From Streptosporangiaceae bacterium NEAU-GS5 (GTDB lineage Bacteria > Actinomycetota > Actinomycetes > Streptosporangiales > Streptosporangiaceae), in NCBI GenBank assembly GCA_017592665.1, contig JAGFNW010000028.1:1-64000 (forward strand): a stretch of DNA of 64,000 bases. Direction: 5' to 3'. Under the pieces are notes generated by a model. That model saw only the letters and a list, made by a program, of their open reading frames with translations, searched no databases and was not told where the DNA came from. The stretch's first letter is position 1. Each line of letters starts with the position of its first letter. Both the position numbers and the translations under genes were made by a program. This document shows, in pieces, positions 1 through 11,100 of the stretch.

Positions 1-123
1 CGCCCGGCAGGTCAGCCACACATCCGGCCCGACCAGTTCGCCGCTCCATTCACCCTGCACACCGACAACTGTGGCCCCGCCCGAGCAAGAACGAGGCCAC
101 AATGCAAGATCTTCAGTGGTCTT

Positions 124-357
124 CTAGAAGGGGGCCTCGTCGTCTTTGGCGTCGCGGCCGGGCTCTTGGCGCTGGGCCATGGCGGCGGCCAGCTTGACGC
201 GGGCGCCCTGCAGCCACTCCTCGCAGATCGCGGCCAGCCGCTCGCCGCGCTCCCAGAGCTCGATCGACTGCTCGAGCGTCAGCCCGCCGGCCTCCAGCCG
301 CCGGACCACGTCCGTCAGCTCCTCACGTGCCTGCTCATACGACGGCGTCTGATCCAC
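124..357 (-). CDS. xseB: Exodeoxyribonuclease VII small subunit
   Basis: 77-residue small subunit of exonuclease VII, the cytoplasmic nuclease that degrades single-stranded DNA from both ends. The protein has the family's short helical pattern: an N-terminal SYEQAREELTDVVRRLE helix, an ...LTLEQSIELWERGERL turn-helix, and a charged disordered tail. Length is typical (70-80). It lies 10 bp downstream of xseA on the same strand, so the two subunits are almost certainly cotranscribed. The remaining 123 bp to the window edge show no gene. Confidence 0.93.
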   Translation of the reverse strand: MDQTPSYEQAREELTDVVRRLEAGGLTLEQSIELWERGERLAAICEEWLQGARVKLAAAMAQRQEPGRDAKDDEAPF

Positions 358-367
358 ACCGTCAACC

Positions 368-1567
368 TTAGAGGGCTCGGACGCCGATCCGGTCGTCGGC
401 GAAGCGGATGGTGAGCTCGTCGCCGGAGGTCACGTCGGAGGCGAGGCGTACGACGTCGGCGGACGGGCGCTGCACGATCGCGTAGCCGCGCTCCAGCGTG
501 GCGGCGGGCGACAGGGCGACCAGACGGGCGCGCAGGTGCTCCAGCGAGTCGGCGGCCCGGTCGATGGAGCCCGTCAGGCAGCGCCGGGTGCGGTCGCGCA
601 GGGCGTCCACCTGCTCGGCGCGGCGCTCCAGCTCGCGCACCGGGTCGGCGAGGGACGGCCGCGACCGTACGGCCCGCAGCCACGACAGCTCGCGTTCGAC
701 CCAGCCGCCCACGACCCGGCGGCCGCGGTCGCGCAGCTGCCGTACGAGGGCCAGCTGCTCGCCCACGTCCGGGACGATCTTCTTGGCGGCGTCGGTCGGC
801 GTGGAGGCGCGCACGTCGGCCACCAGGTCGAGCAGCGGGCTGTCCTGTTCGTGGCCGATCGCGCTCACCACCGGCGTACGGCACGCGGCGACGGCCCTGA
901 CCAGCGACTCGTCGGAGAACGGGAGCAGATCCTCCAGGGAGCCGCCGCCCCGGGCGATCACGATGACGTCGATCTCGCGGTCGGCGTCCAGCTTGCGCAG
1001 CGCCTCTGTGACCTCCGTCACCGCGTACGACCCCTGGACGGCGACCGGTTCGACCTTGAAGCGGACGGCGGGCCAGCGGCGGCGCGCGTTCTCGAGCACA
1101 TCCCGCTCGGCGGCCGAGTCACGGCCGCAGATCAGGCCGACCGTGCCGGGCAGGAACGGCAGCGGCCGCTTACGGTCGGCGTTGAACACCCCTTCAGCGG
1201 CCAGCACCTGGCGCAGCCGCTCCAGGCGGGCCAGCAGCTCGCCGATGCCGACCGGACGGATGTCCAGCGCCGTGAAGGCGAAGGATCCCCGGTTGACCCA
1301 GAAGTCGGGCTTGACCTGCATGACCACGCGGGCGCCGTCGACCGGGCGCGGCACGCTCGCCTCGTAGACGGTGCGGGCGCAGGTGATCCTGGCCGACACG
1401 TTGGCGACCGGGTCGCGGAGCGTGAGGAACACCGTGCCGCCGCGCGCGGTCAGCTCGGTGATCTGCCCCTCGACCCAGACCATGCCGAGCTTGCCGATCC
1501 ACTGCGCCACCATCTGCAGCACGGACCGGATGGGCAGCGGCTCTTCCGGTGACGTCTTCGCGGCCAT
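368..1567 (-). CDS. xseA: Exodeoxyribonuclease VII large subunit
   Basis: 399-residue catalytic subunit of exonuclease VII. Residues about 10-110 form the N-terminal OB-fold nucleic-acid-binding domain ([22 protein letters not shown]), and about 125-395 the exonuclease domain with the conserved [20 protein letters not shown] and [14 protein letters not shown] motifs. It pairs with the small subunit gene 10 bp downstream. In the actinobacterial arrangement familiar from mycobacteria it sits beside ispH and a lipid-droplet-associated gene, as here. The C-terminal coiled-coil part is somewhat short, as usual in actinomycetes. Confidence 0.95.
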   Translation of the reverse strand: MAAKTSPEEPLPIRSVLQMVAQWIGKLGMVWVEGQITELTARGGTVFLTLRDPVANVSARITCARTVYEASVPRPVDGARVVMQVKPDFWVNRGSFAFTALDIRPVGIGELLARLERLRQVLAAEGVFNADRKRPLPFLPGTVGLICGRDSAAERDVLENARRRWPAVRFKVEPVAVQGSYAVTEVTEALRKLDADREIDVIVIARGGGSLEDLLPFSDESLVRAVAACRTPVVSAIGHEQDSPLLDLVADVRASTPTDAAKKIVPDVGEQLALVRQLRDRGRRVVGGWVERELSWLRAVRSRPSLADPVRELERRAEQVDALRDRTRRCLTGSIDRAADSLEHLRARLVALSPAATLERGYAIVQRPSADVVRLASDVTSGDELTIRFADDRIGVRAL

Positions 1568-1594
1568 GTCGGGCAGCGTAGCCGAGTGGATCGG

Positions 1595-2281
1595 TCAGCC
1601 GGCCGCTTCGGTTTCGAGCTTGGCCAGCCGGTTTTCGTAAAGACGCACCACGTCGCCGCGGTTGGTGGTCGCGATCTCGTAGGCCAGCAACTGGCGAACC
1701 TGCTCGGCGCTCCGACCGCGCAGCCGCGCGCGCAGCGAGGCGACGGTCAGGTCGGCGTATCCCGGGATCGGCTCGACGAGGGTCTCCGCCGCCTCGGCCG
1801 CGGGAGCCTCGGCGACTTCAGCGACTTCAGCGACTTCAGCGACTTCGGTGGCTTCGATGAGCTCTTCGGCGGCCACGGGCTCGGCGACCGGCCCCGCGGC
1901 CTCTACGGGTGCGGTGGCGGCCGTCTCCGTCGACGCTGTGGTCTCTGTGGAGGCGGCCGTCTCTGTGGGCTCGCCGGCCTTCGGGTCCTTGAGGTCCTTG
2001 GGCTTGGCGCTGGGCCGGGGGGCGTAGATGACGGGCTCGCGCGGCTTGGTGGTGGCGGAGTCGTCGGCGGGCTTGGTTTCGGCCGGCGCGAGGTCCTCCT
2101 CGCCCGCCCCGGACCGCTTGACCACGTTGCGGAGTCGGTCGCCGATCAGGAGCGCGTGGCCGACGCCGCTCAGCGCCGTCTGAAGCACGTGCATCGGAAG
2201 ATCTTTGGCCCTCTCGCGGATCGCGTCGCGGTTCTCGTACGCGTCGCGGAGGGGCTTTGTCAGCACTCGGAGGACGGACAT
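1595..2281 (-). CDS. Lipid droplet-associated protein (Rv1109c-like)
   Basis: 228-residue protein matching in context and layout the actinobacterial family found between xseA and ispH (Rv1109c position in M. tuberculosis), named for recovery from lipid droplets. Residues 1-60 form a conserved amphipathic segment ([19 protein letters not shown]). The middle (about 60-170) is Ala/Glu/Thr-rich, including EVA tripeptide repeats encoded by 9-bp DNA repeats near 1810-1846. A C-terminal helical domain (about 172-225, [21 protein letters not shown]) resembles a Rho-N/SAP-like hook. It is divergent from ispH across 64 bp. Function in this organism is inferred from the family. Confidence 0.75.
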   Translation of the reverse strand: MSVLRVLTKPLRDAYENRDAIRERAKDLPMHVLQTALSGVGHALLIGDRLRNVVKRSGAGEEDLAPAETKPADDSATTKPREPVIYAPRPSAKPKDLKDPKAGEPTETAASTETTASTETAATAPVEAAGPVAEPVAAEELIEATEVAEVAEVAEVAEAPAAEAAETLVEPIPGYADLTVASLRARLRGRSAEQVRQLLAYEIATTNRGDVVRLYENRLAKLETEAAG

Positions 2282-2345
2282 CGGGGGCTCCCGTAGGTTT
2301 CTGAGCGGTCAAAGGGCGACTGCCACTCCGCTTAGCATAGGAAAC

Positions 2346-3308
2346 ATGACGTCACCGACCTTCGTACGGAGCCGCCGCGTCCTGGTGGCCAAGCCTCGCG
2401 GTTATTGCGCCGGCGTGGATCGTGCCGTCGAGGCCGTTGAAAAGGCGCTCGAACGCTACGGCGCGCCTATCTACGTCCGCAAGCAGATCGTGCACAACAC
2501 CCATGTCGTGCGGACGCTCGAGGAGCGCGGCGCGATCTTTGTGGACGAGACCGAAGAGGTCCCCGAGGGGGCCATCGTGATTTTCTCGGCGCACGGCGTG
2601 GCGCCGAGTGTGCACGAGGAGGCCAGGCGGCGCAACCTCAAGACCATCGACGCCACCTGCCCCTTGGTCACCAAGGTTCACAACGAGGCCCGCCGGTTCG
2701 CCGCGAAGGATTACGACATCCTCCTGATCGGCCATGAGGGCCACGAGGAGGTCGAGGGCACCTCCGGCGAGGCTCCTGAGCACATCCAGCTGGTCGACGG
2801 GCTCGACGGGGCGCGCGGCGTCGAGGTGCGCGATCCCGACCGGGTGGTGTGGCTGTCACAGACCACGCTGTCGGTCGACGAGACCAACGAGACCGTCTCC
2901 CGCCTGCGTGAGCGCTTCCCCAATCTGATCGATCCGCCGAGCGACGACATCTGCTACGCCACGTCCAATCGGCAGCTGGCGGTCAAGGAAATCGCGGCCG
3001 AGTCCGAGCTGGTCATCGTGGTCGGCTCGAGCAACTCCTCCAACTCCAAGCGGCTGGTCGAGGTGGCCAAGGACTACGGCGCCGACGCCGCCTATCTGGT
3101 CGACGACGCCTCGTTCATCGACGACGCCTGGCTGGAGGGGGTCACCACGGTCGGCCTCACGAGCGGGGCCTCCGTGCCGGAGGAGCTGGTCGAGGGCGTG
3201 CTGGCCAAGCTCGCCGAGCACGGCTTCGACGACGTTCACGAGGTCGAGTCGGTGGAGGAGCGCATGCGCTTCGCCCTGCCGCACGAGCTGCGCAGGGATC
3301 TGCGCTAA
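2346..3308 (+). CDS. ispH: 4-hydroxy-3-methylbut-2-enyl diphosphate reductase
   Basis: 320-residue last enzyme of the MEP isoprenoid pathway, reducing HMBPP to IPP and DMAPP with a [4Fe-4S] cluster. The three cluster cysteines are visible: C21 ([10 protein letters not shown]), C105 ([10 protein letters not shown]) and C203 (ICYATSNRQ), along with the conserved [14 protein letters not shown] and [12 protein letters not shown] motifs. ATG 2346 is chosen because it begins just before the conserved [12 protein letters not shown] segment; the frame stays open to 2205 but would overlap the promoter of the divergent gene. The 3' end overlaps the next convergent gene by 4 bp. Confidence 0.96.
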   Translation: MTSPTFVRSRRVLVAKPRGYCAGVDRAVEAVEKALERYGAPIYVRKQIVHNTHVVRTLEERGAIFVDETEEVPEGAIVIFSAHGVAPSVHEEARRRNLKTIDATCPLVTKVHNEARRFAAKDYDILLIGHEGHEEVEGTSGEAPEHIQLVDGLDGARGVEVRDPDRVVWLSQTTLSVDETNETVSRLRERFPNLIDPPSDDICYATSNRQLAVKEIAAESELVIVVGSSNSSNSKRLVEVAKDYGADAAYLVDDASFIDDAWLEGVTTVGLTSGASVPEELVEGVLAKLAEHGFDDVHEVESVEERMRFALPHELRRDLR

Positions 3309-3826
3309 GGCCCTGCCGGGGGAGAGGTCTCAGGGCTGGCCGCGGGTGTGCCGCCGCCGTAGACGCGGGGCTCGAAGTAGCCCTCGGGCTCCGGGTCGAA
3401 TGCGGGCTGGTCGCGGCTGCGGCGCGGTTTCGGCACCTGGGCGCGCAGGTCTTCCCGCAGTTCACGGACGTTGTCCGGCAGGCCCCTCGCCCACGCGACG
3501 GCCAGCACCAGCGCCGTACCACCGAACAGCCACGGCGCCGCGGCCGACATCTCGGTGAACAGCCCGAGCCCGAGCGACGACACGAACGACCCCGCTTTGA
3601 GCGCCCGGACGAACTCCACGAACAGCGTCGCGCAGAAGAAGACCAGCGGCGGCGTCACCACCAGCGGCAGCAGGTCGCGTGGCTGCACGAGCAGCACGGC
3701 GATCAGGCATCCCGCCACGAACACGGGGCCCGGCGCGAGCACCTGGCCGAGCAGGCAGATGACGAGGAGCAGCGTGACCGCGCCGCGCGCCGTCAGCCGC
3801 AGCCCGAACCTGCCCATCGCGTGCAC
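3305..3826 (-). CDS. DUF6542-like membrane protein
   Basis: 173-residue small integral membrane protein. Hydrophobic segments at about residues 12-30, 35-52, 55-72 and 97-112 suggest four TM helices, followed by a charged/proline-rich cytoplasmic tail (about 115-173). It resembles the actinobacterial DUF6542 proteins often encoded beside ispH; this is a recollection from synteny, not a domain search. Start may be the ATG at 3826 or the one three codons later (MGRFGLRL). It ends inside the last codon and stop of ispH (tail-to-tail, 4 bp). Function unknown. Confidence 0.7.
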   Translation of the reverse strand: MHAMGRFGLRLTARGAVTLLLVICLLGQVLAPGPVFVAGCLIAVLLVQPRDLLPLVVTPPLVFFCATLFVEFVRALKAGSFVSSLGLGLFTEMSAAAPWLFGGTALVLAVAWARGLPDNVRELREDLRAQVPKPRRSRDQPAFDPEPEGYFEPRVYGGGTPAASPETSPPAGP

Positions 3827-3881
3827 CCTCCGCCCTGACGTCAGCCGGCGTCATTCACGTGAGCCGTTGCGTCACCCCCGA

Positions 3882-5165
3882 TTAGAGCGCCAACTTACCG
3901 TTCTGGCGAGGTAGCGGAGGCGAGGTTATCCCCTCATCCTCGCCAAGTTCCTCAACCAGTTCGGGCATGGCGAGCAGCCGTGGCAATTCCTCGACCATGT
4001 CAGGGCGGTCGAGCGGCGTCTCGACCAGGCCGAGGTCGTTCATCCGGCGGGCGCTCACCAGGACGCGGCTCTCGAGCGAGCCGACGGTCCTGTTGTAGGA
4101 GGCGACGGCCCGCGACAGGGCCTTTCCGAGGCCGTCGATGTTGCGCCCCAGCCCGCCCAACCGCTCGTACAGCTCGCGGCCGAGGTCGAAGACGGCTCTG
4201 GCGTTCTCGGTCAGGGCCGCCTGCTGCCAGGCGTAGTGCGCCGTCCGGAGCATCGTGATCAGGGTGGTGGGGGTGGCGATGTGGACCCGCTTCGTCATGG
4301 AGTACTCCAGGAGGGCTGGATCCCGCTCCAGGGCCGGCGCGAGGAACGCCTCGCCGGGGATGAACAGCACCATGAACTCGGGCGCCGGGCTGAAGGCCTG
4401 CCAGTAGGCCTTGGCCGACAGCCGGTCGACATGCTCGCGCAGGTGGCGCGCGTGCGCGTCGAGGCGGGCGCCCGACAGGTCGGGATCCTCGGCCTCGGCG
4501 GCCTCCAGATAGGCCGCCAGCGAGACCTTGGCGTCGACGATGATGTTCTTGCCGCCGCTGAGCCGTACGACCATGTCGGGGCGGACGACGCCGTCGGTGG
4601 TGGTGACGCTGACCTGCTCGTCGAAGTCGCAGAAGCGGGCCATGCCGGCGATCTCGGCGACCCGGCGCAGCTGCAGCTCGCCCCAGCGGCCGCGGGCCTC
4701 GGGCCGCTGCAGCGCCCGGACCAGGGCCCGAGTCTGGGTCTTGAGCTGCTCGGAGCTCTGCCGTACGAACTCCATCTGCTGGCTCAGCTCGGCCCGGGCG
4801 GCGCGCGCGCCCGACTCGCTCTCACGAAGCTGAGACTCCACCTTGGCGAGCGTCTCCTTGAGCGGGCTGACCAGATTCTCGACGGCCTGCCTGCGCTGGT
4901 CGAGGTCGCCCGCGGCCTCGGCGCGCGAGGTGGCGAGCCGGTTTTCGGCCAGCTCGAGGAAGCGAAGATTGTTCACGTCGAGCGCGCGGGCCGACAGCGC
5001 CTCGAAGCGCTCGGTCAGCCGGCCTTCTACGAACTGTAGTTTCTCCTCTGCCACACGCGCCCTGGCCTGCGCCTCAGCCGTCTTGGTCGTCGCCCTGACC
5101 CCCGCGAGGAGAAAGCCGATCACGATCCCCGCGGCGAGCCCCACAGCCAGTGCTATGACGTCCAC
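3882..5165 (-). CDS. rmuC: DNA recombination protein RmuC
   Basis: 427-residue RmuC-family protein, a predicted nuclease-fold factor that limits recombination at repeats. An N-terminal TM anchor (about residues 3-22, ALAVGLAAGIVIGFLLAG) is followed by a long coiled coil (about 30-150) and the RmuC domain (GRWGELQLRRVAEIAGM, IIVDAKVSLAAYLEA, MVLFIPGEAFLAPAL, TPTTLITMLRT). The GTG at 5165 is preferred: the frame runs open to 5396, but those extra residues would run into ychF and lack family similarity. It is divergent from ychF, leaving 136 bp for promoters. Confidence 0.92.
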   Translation of the reverse strand: MDVIALAVGLAAGIVIGFLLAGVRATTKTAEAQARARVAEEKLQFVEGRLTERFEALSARALDVNNLRFLELAENRLATSRAEAAGDLDQRRQAVENLVSPLKETLAKVESQLRESESGARAARAELSQQMEFVRQSSEQLKTQTRALVRALQRPEARGRWGELQLRRVAEIAGMARFCDFDEQVSVTTTDGVVRPDMVVRLSGGKNIIVDAKVSLAAYLEAAEAEDPDLSGARLDAHARHLREHVDRLSAKAYWQAFSPAPEFMVLFIPGEAFLAPALERDPALLEYSMTKRVHIATPTTLITMLRTAHYAWQQAALTENARAVFDLGRELYERLGGLGRNIDGLGKALSRAVASYNRTVGSLESRVLVSARRMNDLGLVETPLDRPDMVEELPRLLAMPELVEELGEDEGITSPPLPRQNGKLAL

Positions 5166-5301
5166 AACCGGCCATTGTCCCAGGAGACGCACCCAACACA
5201 GCGGAGGCGCGCGTGAACGGCCTGGACTCGCTTCGCCGGTAGACTCTGCTGTCGCGAATCGCACGGCGATCCGCGCAGCGATTCCACGGCGAGGAGCGGG
5301 G

Positions 5302-6378
<1,077 letters not shown>

Positions 6379-6704
6379 GGTTCCGCAGGTCGGAAGGGGG
6401 TCTAGACCTGTGTCGTCGTCTGGTGAATGCCAGGTGCCCTTTGGATAGACCCCGCTACCGTCGAGGTTACGTTCCTACCGCTCTGGCCTGGTGAAACGTG
6501 AAATCCGGTGCGAAGTGGGCGTCCAGCGCACTGTCCGAGCCATGCAGACTCGGTTTGCCCCGTTCGAGCAATGACCGCAGCATGGGCGTGGCTTTCCTGG
6601 AACAATTGGCGAGGCCGCTAAGGTGATTACTTCAATGGCCATAACCGGATCGAGAGTAAGACGACACCGCGCCAGCCGGGGGGATCGGCGCGAGCGGAGG
6701 CGTG
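6379..6704. other. 326-bp intergenic region upstream of the T4SS-like operon
   Basis: No convincing gene. It contains a 10-bp perfect palindrome GGTCTAGACC (6399-6408), nested in a CAGGTC/GACCTG inverted repeat, just past the ychF stop. The remainder must carry the promoter of the secretion-like operon, and an AGCGGAGG ribosome-binding site ends at 6700. I could not assign a -35/-10 pair with confidence. Confidence 0.5.
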
Positions 6705-7724
6705 ATGGCTCGCAGGTCAACCGTCCAGCAGGATCCGCGGATCGCTGGCGACCCCGAGTCATACCCTTCGGCGGATCTTGACCTGGTGACGGCCACGCGA
6801 AGGGCCGCGCCTCGCCGCGGGGGCTGGGGAGGCGGAGGCGGCCGCTGGCTCATGTGGGCGGGCCGCGCGCTCGTCTGGGCGTTGATCGTCGTGATCGTGG
6901 TGAACGGCGTCCGCGCGATCTTCGAGCGGGTGACCGCGCAGCCGGCCGGGTCCGGCGCGGTCGTGCAGTCCGCCGACGCGCGATTTCCGGTGACGGAGGC
7001 CGGCGCATTCGCCACCCAATTCGCCGCGGTCTATCTGAATTTCGACGCGACCAATCCGCAGCAGCGCGCCGACAGGTTGCGCCCCTTTATTCCGGAAGGC
7101 GCGTCCGAGCAGTTCGGCTGGAATGGATATGGCCGGATGTCGGCCGGCGCATTCCAGTTCGTGGGAATCGATGTGACGGGAAACAGCGCGATCGTCCGGG
7201 TGAGTTATCAGTCGGGCGGGACTCGGGGTATTCTCGCCGTTCCGGTATATCGGGAAGGCGACCGGTTCGTGGTGTCCGAGCGGCCGGCGCTGCTGGCCGC
7301 CCCGGATCGGGCCGGGCTGCCCCAGGTGTCGGAACCCGACCGCGACGACGCCACGGCGGAGGCCATGCGCCCCACCGTCGAGGGCTTCTTCAAGGCGTAC
7401 GGCGTGGGCAACGCGTCCGATCTACAGCTCTACGTGGCGACGGGGGAGACCATCAGCGGCCTCCCTGGTTCGCTGGAGTTCGCTCAGCTCAAGGACCTCG
7501 TGGTGCCACTGGGAGGCGAGACCAGTCGCGAGGTCACGGCCATCGTCATCTGGGGGCTGTCATCCGACCAGAACACCCAGAACACGACCGCGCCCAGCCC
7601 GGGCGTGGACGATCCGGCCGCTCAGCCGGCCGGTCTTGAGCAGGCCTACCAGCTCAGCATGGAGAAAGTTGGCGGCAAGTGGTTCGTCAAGTCGATCCAG
7701 GGCGCGAGCCGGTCCGTGGGGTAA
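6705..7724 (+). CDS. TcpC/VirB8-like conjugal transfer protein
   Basis: 339-residue bitopic membrane protein, first gene of the secretion-like operon. A cytoplasmic basic, Gly-rich N-terminus (to about residue 47) precedes one TM helix (about 48-66, MWAGRALVWALIVVIVVNGV), then an extracytoplasmic part with two NTF2-like repeats. The first (about 95-195) contains FATQFAAVYLNFDATNPQQRADRLRPF; the second (about 220-335) ends GGKWFVKSIQGA. This is the layout of TcpC, the VirB8-like component of Gram-positive conjugation machines. ATG 6705 lies 4 bp from GGAGG; GTG 6702 is the alternative. It would scaffold the channel at the membrane. Confidence 0.78.
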   Translation: MARRSTVQQDPRIAGDPESYPSADLDLVTATRRAAPRRGGWGGGGGRWLMWAGRALVWALIVVIVVNGVRAIFERVTAQPAGSGAVVQSADARFPVTEAGAFATQFAAVYLNFDATNPQQRADRLRPFIPEGASEQFGWNGYGRMSAGAFQFVGIDVTGNSAIVRVSYQSGGTRGILAVPVYREGDRFVVSERPALLAAPDRAGLPQVSEPDRDDATAEAMRPTVEGFFKAYGVGNASDLQLYVATGETISGLPGSLEFAQLKDLVVPLGGETSREVTAIVIWGLSSDQNTQNTTAPSPGVDDPAAQPAGLEQAYQLSMEKVGGKWFVKSIQGASRSVG

Positions 7725-7773
7725 GCATGATCCATCAAGGAGTCGCTGATCCGTACCCCCGGGAGGGCGAGAG

Positions 7774-8061
7774 TTGATACTGAAAACCATTGCCGACCAT
7801 GTGATCGATCTGGCGTCGCCATCCACGGCCCCGGCGACGGGCATCAACACCGAAGGCCTGGCGGACTTCCTGCGTAAGTTCTTCGCCCCGCTCTTCTTGG
7901 TCATTGTCTCCGTTGTGGCCCTTTTCTTCCTGTTCACGCGGGAGATCACCAGATTTGTGCAGTTCATCATTCTGGCGATCGCGATCGGCGTGATCTTCTA
8001 TGTGCCCAACATCATCGAGGTGACGGCGAAGGCGATCGCGGGGGCACTGGGCATCAAGTAA
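7774..8061 (+). CDS. Small two-TM membrane protein (TcpD/VirB2-like position)
   Basis: 95-residue protein starting at TTG 7774 behind GGGAGG (7761-7766). After a ~35-residue polar start containing TEGLADFLRKFFAP come two TM helices (about 38-54, LFLVIVSVVALFFLF; about 62-80, FIILAIAIGVIFYVPNI) and a short amphipathic tail. Size, topology and location between TcpC-like and TcpE-like genes match TcpD-type or VirB2-pilin-type small components of conjugation machines. Sequence alone does not decide between them. Gap to the next gene is 43 bp. Confidence 0.68.
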   Translation: MILKTIADHVIDLASPSTAPATGINTEGLADFLRKFFAPLFLVIVSVVALFFLFTREITRFVQFIILAIAIGVIFYVPNIIEVTAKAIAGALGIK

Positions 8062-8104
8062 GGCGGTCGGCAGGAGATTCCCGGCAGCAGAGAGAGGAGG
8101 ACCA

Positions 8105-11100
8105 GTGGATCTGCCCACATATACCAATATTTGGCGAATTGAGAAGCGGCTCTACAAGCTCTACGACCTGCGCTTGCCGACGCCGCTGCCGATCGTATGG
8201 ATCGGCGTGTTCGTCGGAGTGGCCGTCCCCTGGTTCGTCCTTCTCCAGCTGGTGGGCGTCCCGTGGGACGCGCCCTGGCACGTCATCTATCTCGTGCCGC
8301 CCGGAGTGGTGACGTGGCTGTCCACCCGGCCGGTCCTGGAAAGCAAGCGCCTCACCGAGTTGCTCCAGTCGCAGGCCCGCTATTTGACCGAGCCGCAGAC
8401 GTGGTGCCGCATGTCTCCGGCCGGCGAGCCCGACGAGATCTCCTTCACCGCCCGCGTCTGGCGCCTCCGCGCCCGCCAGTCCGCCAAGGCCGCCAAAGTC
8501 GTCAAAACCGCCAGAGCCACCACCAGCGCCGCCGCTCTGGGCACCAGCCCAGCCACTGCCACCGCCAGCGCCGCTGCCGGTTTCCCCGGTGCCGCCGCCG
8601 AGGCCGCGCGCGCTCTCCAGACAGGCAAGCCAGGGAGAGCAGGCAAGCCAGGCAGGACAGCAAAGCCAGGCCGGGCCGCCAAGGCGAATAAGACCGCCCA
8701 GCCCGCCAGGGAGGCTCAGCCCAGGCGCGCCCCCTTCGGCCTCAAGTCGCCCCCCGACCTGCCGCCCCTGGGCGCCACTAACGTGCCCCCTCTGGGCACC
8801 GCCAACATGCCTCCGCTGGGCAGCGCCAACGTGCCCCCTCGCGGCCCCGCCAACGCGCCCACCCGCGGCGCGTCCCCTGCTGGCCCGGTTCCTGCCCGCG
8901 GAACGGCTTCCGACGGTTCCGCCTCTGGGCGCGGTGCTCCCGCTGGCCCGGTCCCTGCCCGTGGCACCGCTTCCGAGGGCTCCGCCCCTGGGCGCGGCGC
9001 TCCCGCCGGCCCGGTTCCTAGCCGTGGCGGTGCTCCCGCCGGCCCGGTTCCTAGCCGTGGCGGTGCTCCCGCCGGCCCGGTCCCTGGGCGCGGTGGGGTG
9101 CCCGCTCGTGGTGCCGGGGCCGCCGGATCGCCGCCTGTGCCTCCCCGAGCCCCCGCTCCCGCCAAGGGCCCTGGCCCCGCCCGAGGCCCGGCTCCCGCCA
9201 ACCAGCCCATGCCCCCGGCCGATATGCCCGACCCTTCGGTCGTGCGGCCTGCGGTGGCCAAGGCGGCGGCCGCTGCCGCAGCGGTGCCCGAGCTCGCCGT
9301 GCCCGACCTGTCGGTTCCGCCACGGCCGTCGTCGGACCGCAGCGTCGCCACACCGGACTTCGGCGTCGCGAAGGGCCAACCGGTCTTCCTGATGCCAGAG
9401 CCCGGCGATCGCCGCCCTCGGGCGCCGAAGGAGCCCTCGGCTCCCGAGCCGCTTGTGTCGGGGCCTTCTTCAGGATCCGCGTCCGGGCCCACTGCAGAGT
9501 CCGCGTCGGGATCCGCGTCCGGGTCCGGGTCCGCCCCTGGCACGCCGCCGATCGGGACCGAGGCACTCCGTCGCCTGCGTCGCCTGGCCGCATCGGCGGA
9601 CAGTCCCCCCGCGTCCTCAGCCGCGTCCTCCGCCGGGCCGTCGGCCACGGGCGAAGAGGACAGCGGCCCCAAGCATGCGGGTGCGGAGACGGGTCTTCGG
9701 CCTGCCGGGGGTGAGTCTGGGCCTCGGCACGCGGCCGCTTCTGCGGCGTCGTCGGGTTCGGTGTCGTCGGGTTCGGCTGCGTCGGGCTTGGCATCGGGCT
9801 TGGCTGCGCCGGGTTCGGCCGCGATGTCGGGTTCAGGACCAGCGGCGGCGGGTGCGGGGGTGGGTTCGGGAGCCTCGGCATCGGGCTCGGGGGCCTCGGG
9901 GTCGGATGCGGTGCCGGGTGCTGAGAGCTCTGAGGGCTCTGGTGAGGAATGGGATCGGGACGCTCGCGAGCAGCACAAGAAGGGGCAGCCGCCGCAGTTC
10001 GGGCGGTTGCCGGGGCCGCCGCCCAACCGTGACCTGGCCGCATCCCTGCACGAACGGCTCTCGTCGTCGATCCAGGGGCCACGTCGGCCTGCCGAGGCGC
10101 AGCCTGGGCCCGCTGAGTCGGGGCAGCGCGGGGAGTCGGCCCAGCGTGGCGAGGCGGGGCAGCGTGGCGAGGCGGGGCAGCGTGGCGAGGCGGGGCAGCG
10201 TGGCGAGGCGGGGCAGCGTGGCGAGGCCGGGCAGCGTGGCGAGGCGGCGCAGGCCGGTGAGATGGGCGGCCGGGGAGGTGAGCAGCCGTGGGAGCAGCCG
10301 GTTTCGATCCGGCGGGTGCCGGCGGCGCCGCGCGATCGGGCGGCCGCGGATGGCCCGACAGGGGATCTCGTGCCAGGGGCGCGGGGCTCCGGCGAGCGTG
10401 TGCCCGAGGAGCCCAAGATCCGCCGGGTCGAGTCGGTCGTCGGGCGTGATCACGAGGGTGGCTGGCGACGGCTGGCGCAGGTGGTCGTCGGCGCCGGCAA
10501 CAGCCGTACCGACGGGATGGAGAGCGACGAGGCGCGCGTCAGGACCGAGCTCACGGGGCCGCGGCGGATCGTCGTCCTGGGCTGCACGGGCGGCGCAGGG
10601 CAGACGACGACGGCGCTCATGATCGGGCACACCCTGGCCCGCTATCGCGACGACAGCGTGGTGGCCATCGACGCCACGGCCGGCGACCAGGCCATGACGG
10701 CCCGCGTGCCCGTCACCTCGCCGCAGACCCTGACCGCGCTGCTCGCCGCCGACGGGCCGATCGCGCTGTCCGAATACCTCACGCGGTGCGAGTCGGGCCT
10801 GGACGTGATCGCGGGCGACACCGACCCCGGCGCCGCGCAGCGCCTGTCGGATCGGGCGCTCTTCTCCGACCAGCGGATCGCCCGCGTGCTCGGCGAGCTC
10901 GACCGGCACTACCAACTGACCGTCATCGACCCGGCGGCCACGCTCGCGGCCCGGCTGCTGCCACACGCCGACCAGCTGGTCCTCGTCGCGCCAGCCAGCG
11001 AGGACGCCCCCGACGCGGTGGCCATGACGTACGAGTGGCTCGACGGCCACGGTTGCTCCGACCTGCGGCGTCGTGCGGTTATGGTGATCAACGGAGTGAG

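Noticed and set aside
10121-10246. Possible CRISPR-like repeat
   Set aside because: Repeats are contiguous 18-bp coding units without spacers and stay in the reading frame.
8716-10416. 566-codon antisense open frame over the TcpE-MinD fusion gene
   Set aside because: Third-position GC bias leaves long stop-free frames on the opposite strand; the product is arginine/proline-rich low complexity without motifs, and the + strand frame has recognisable domains and a ribosome-binding site.
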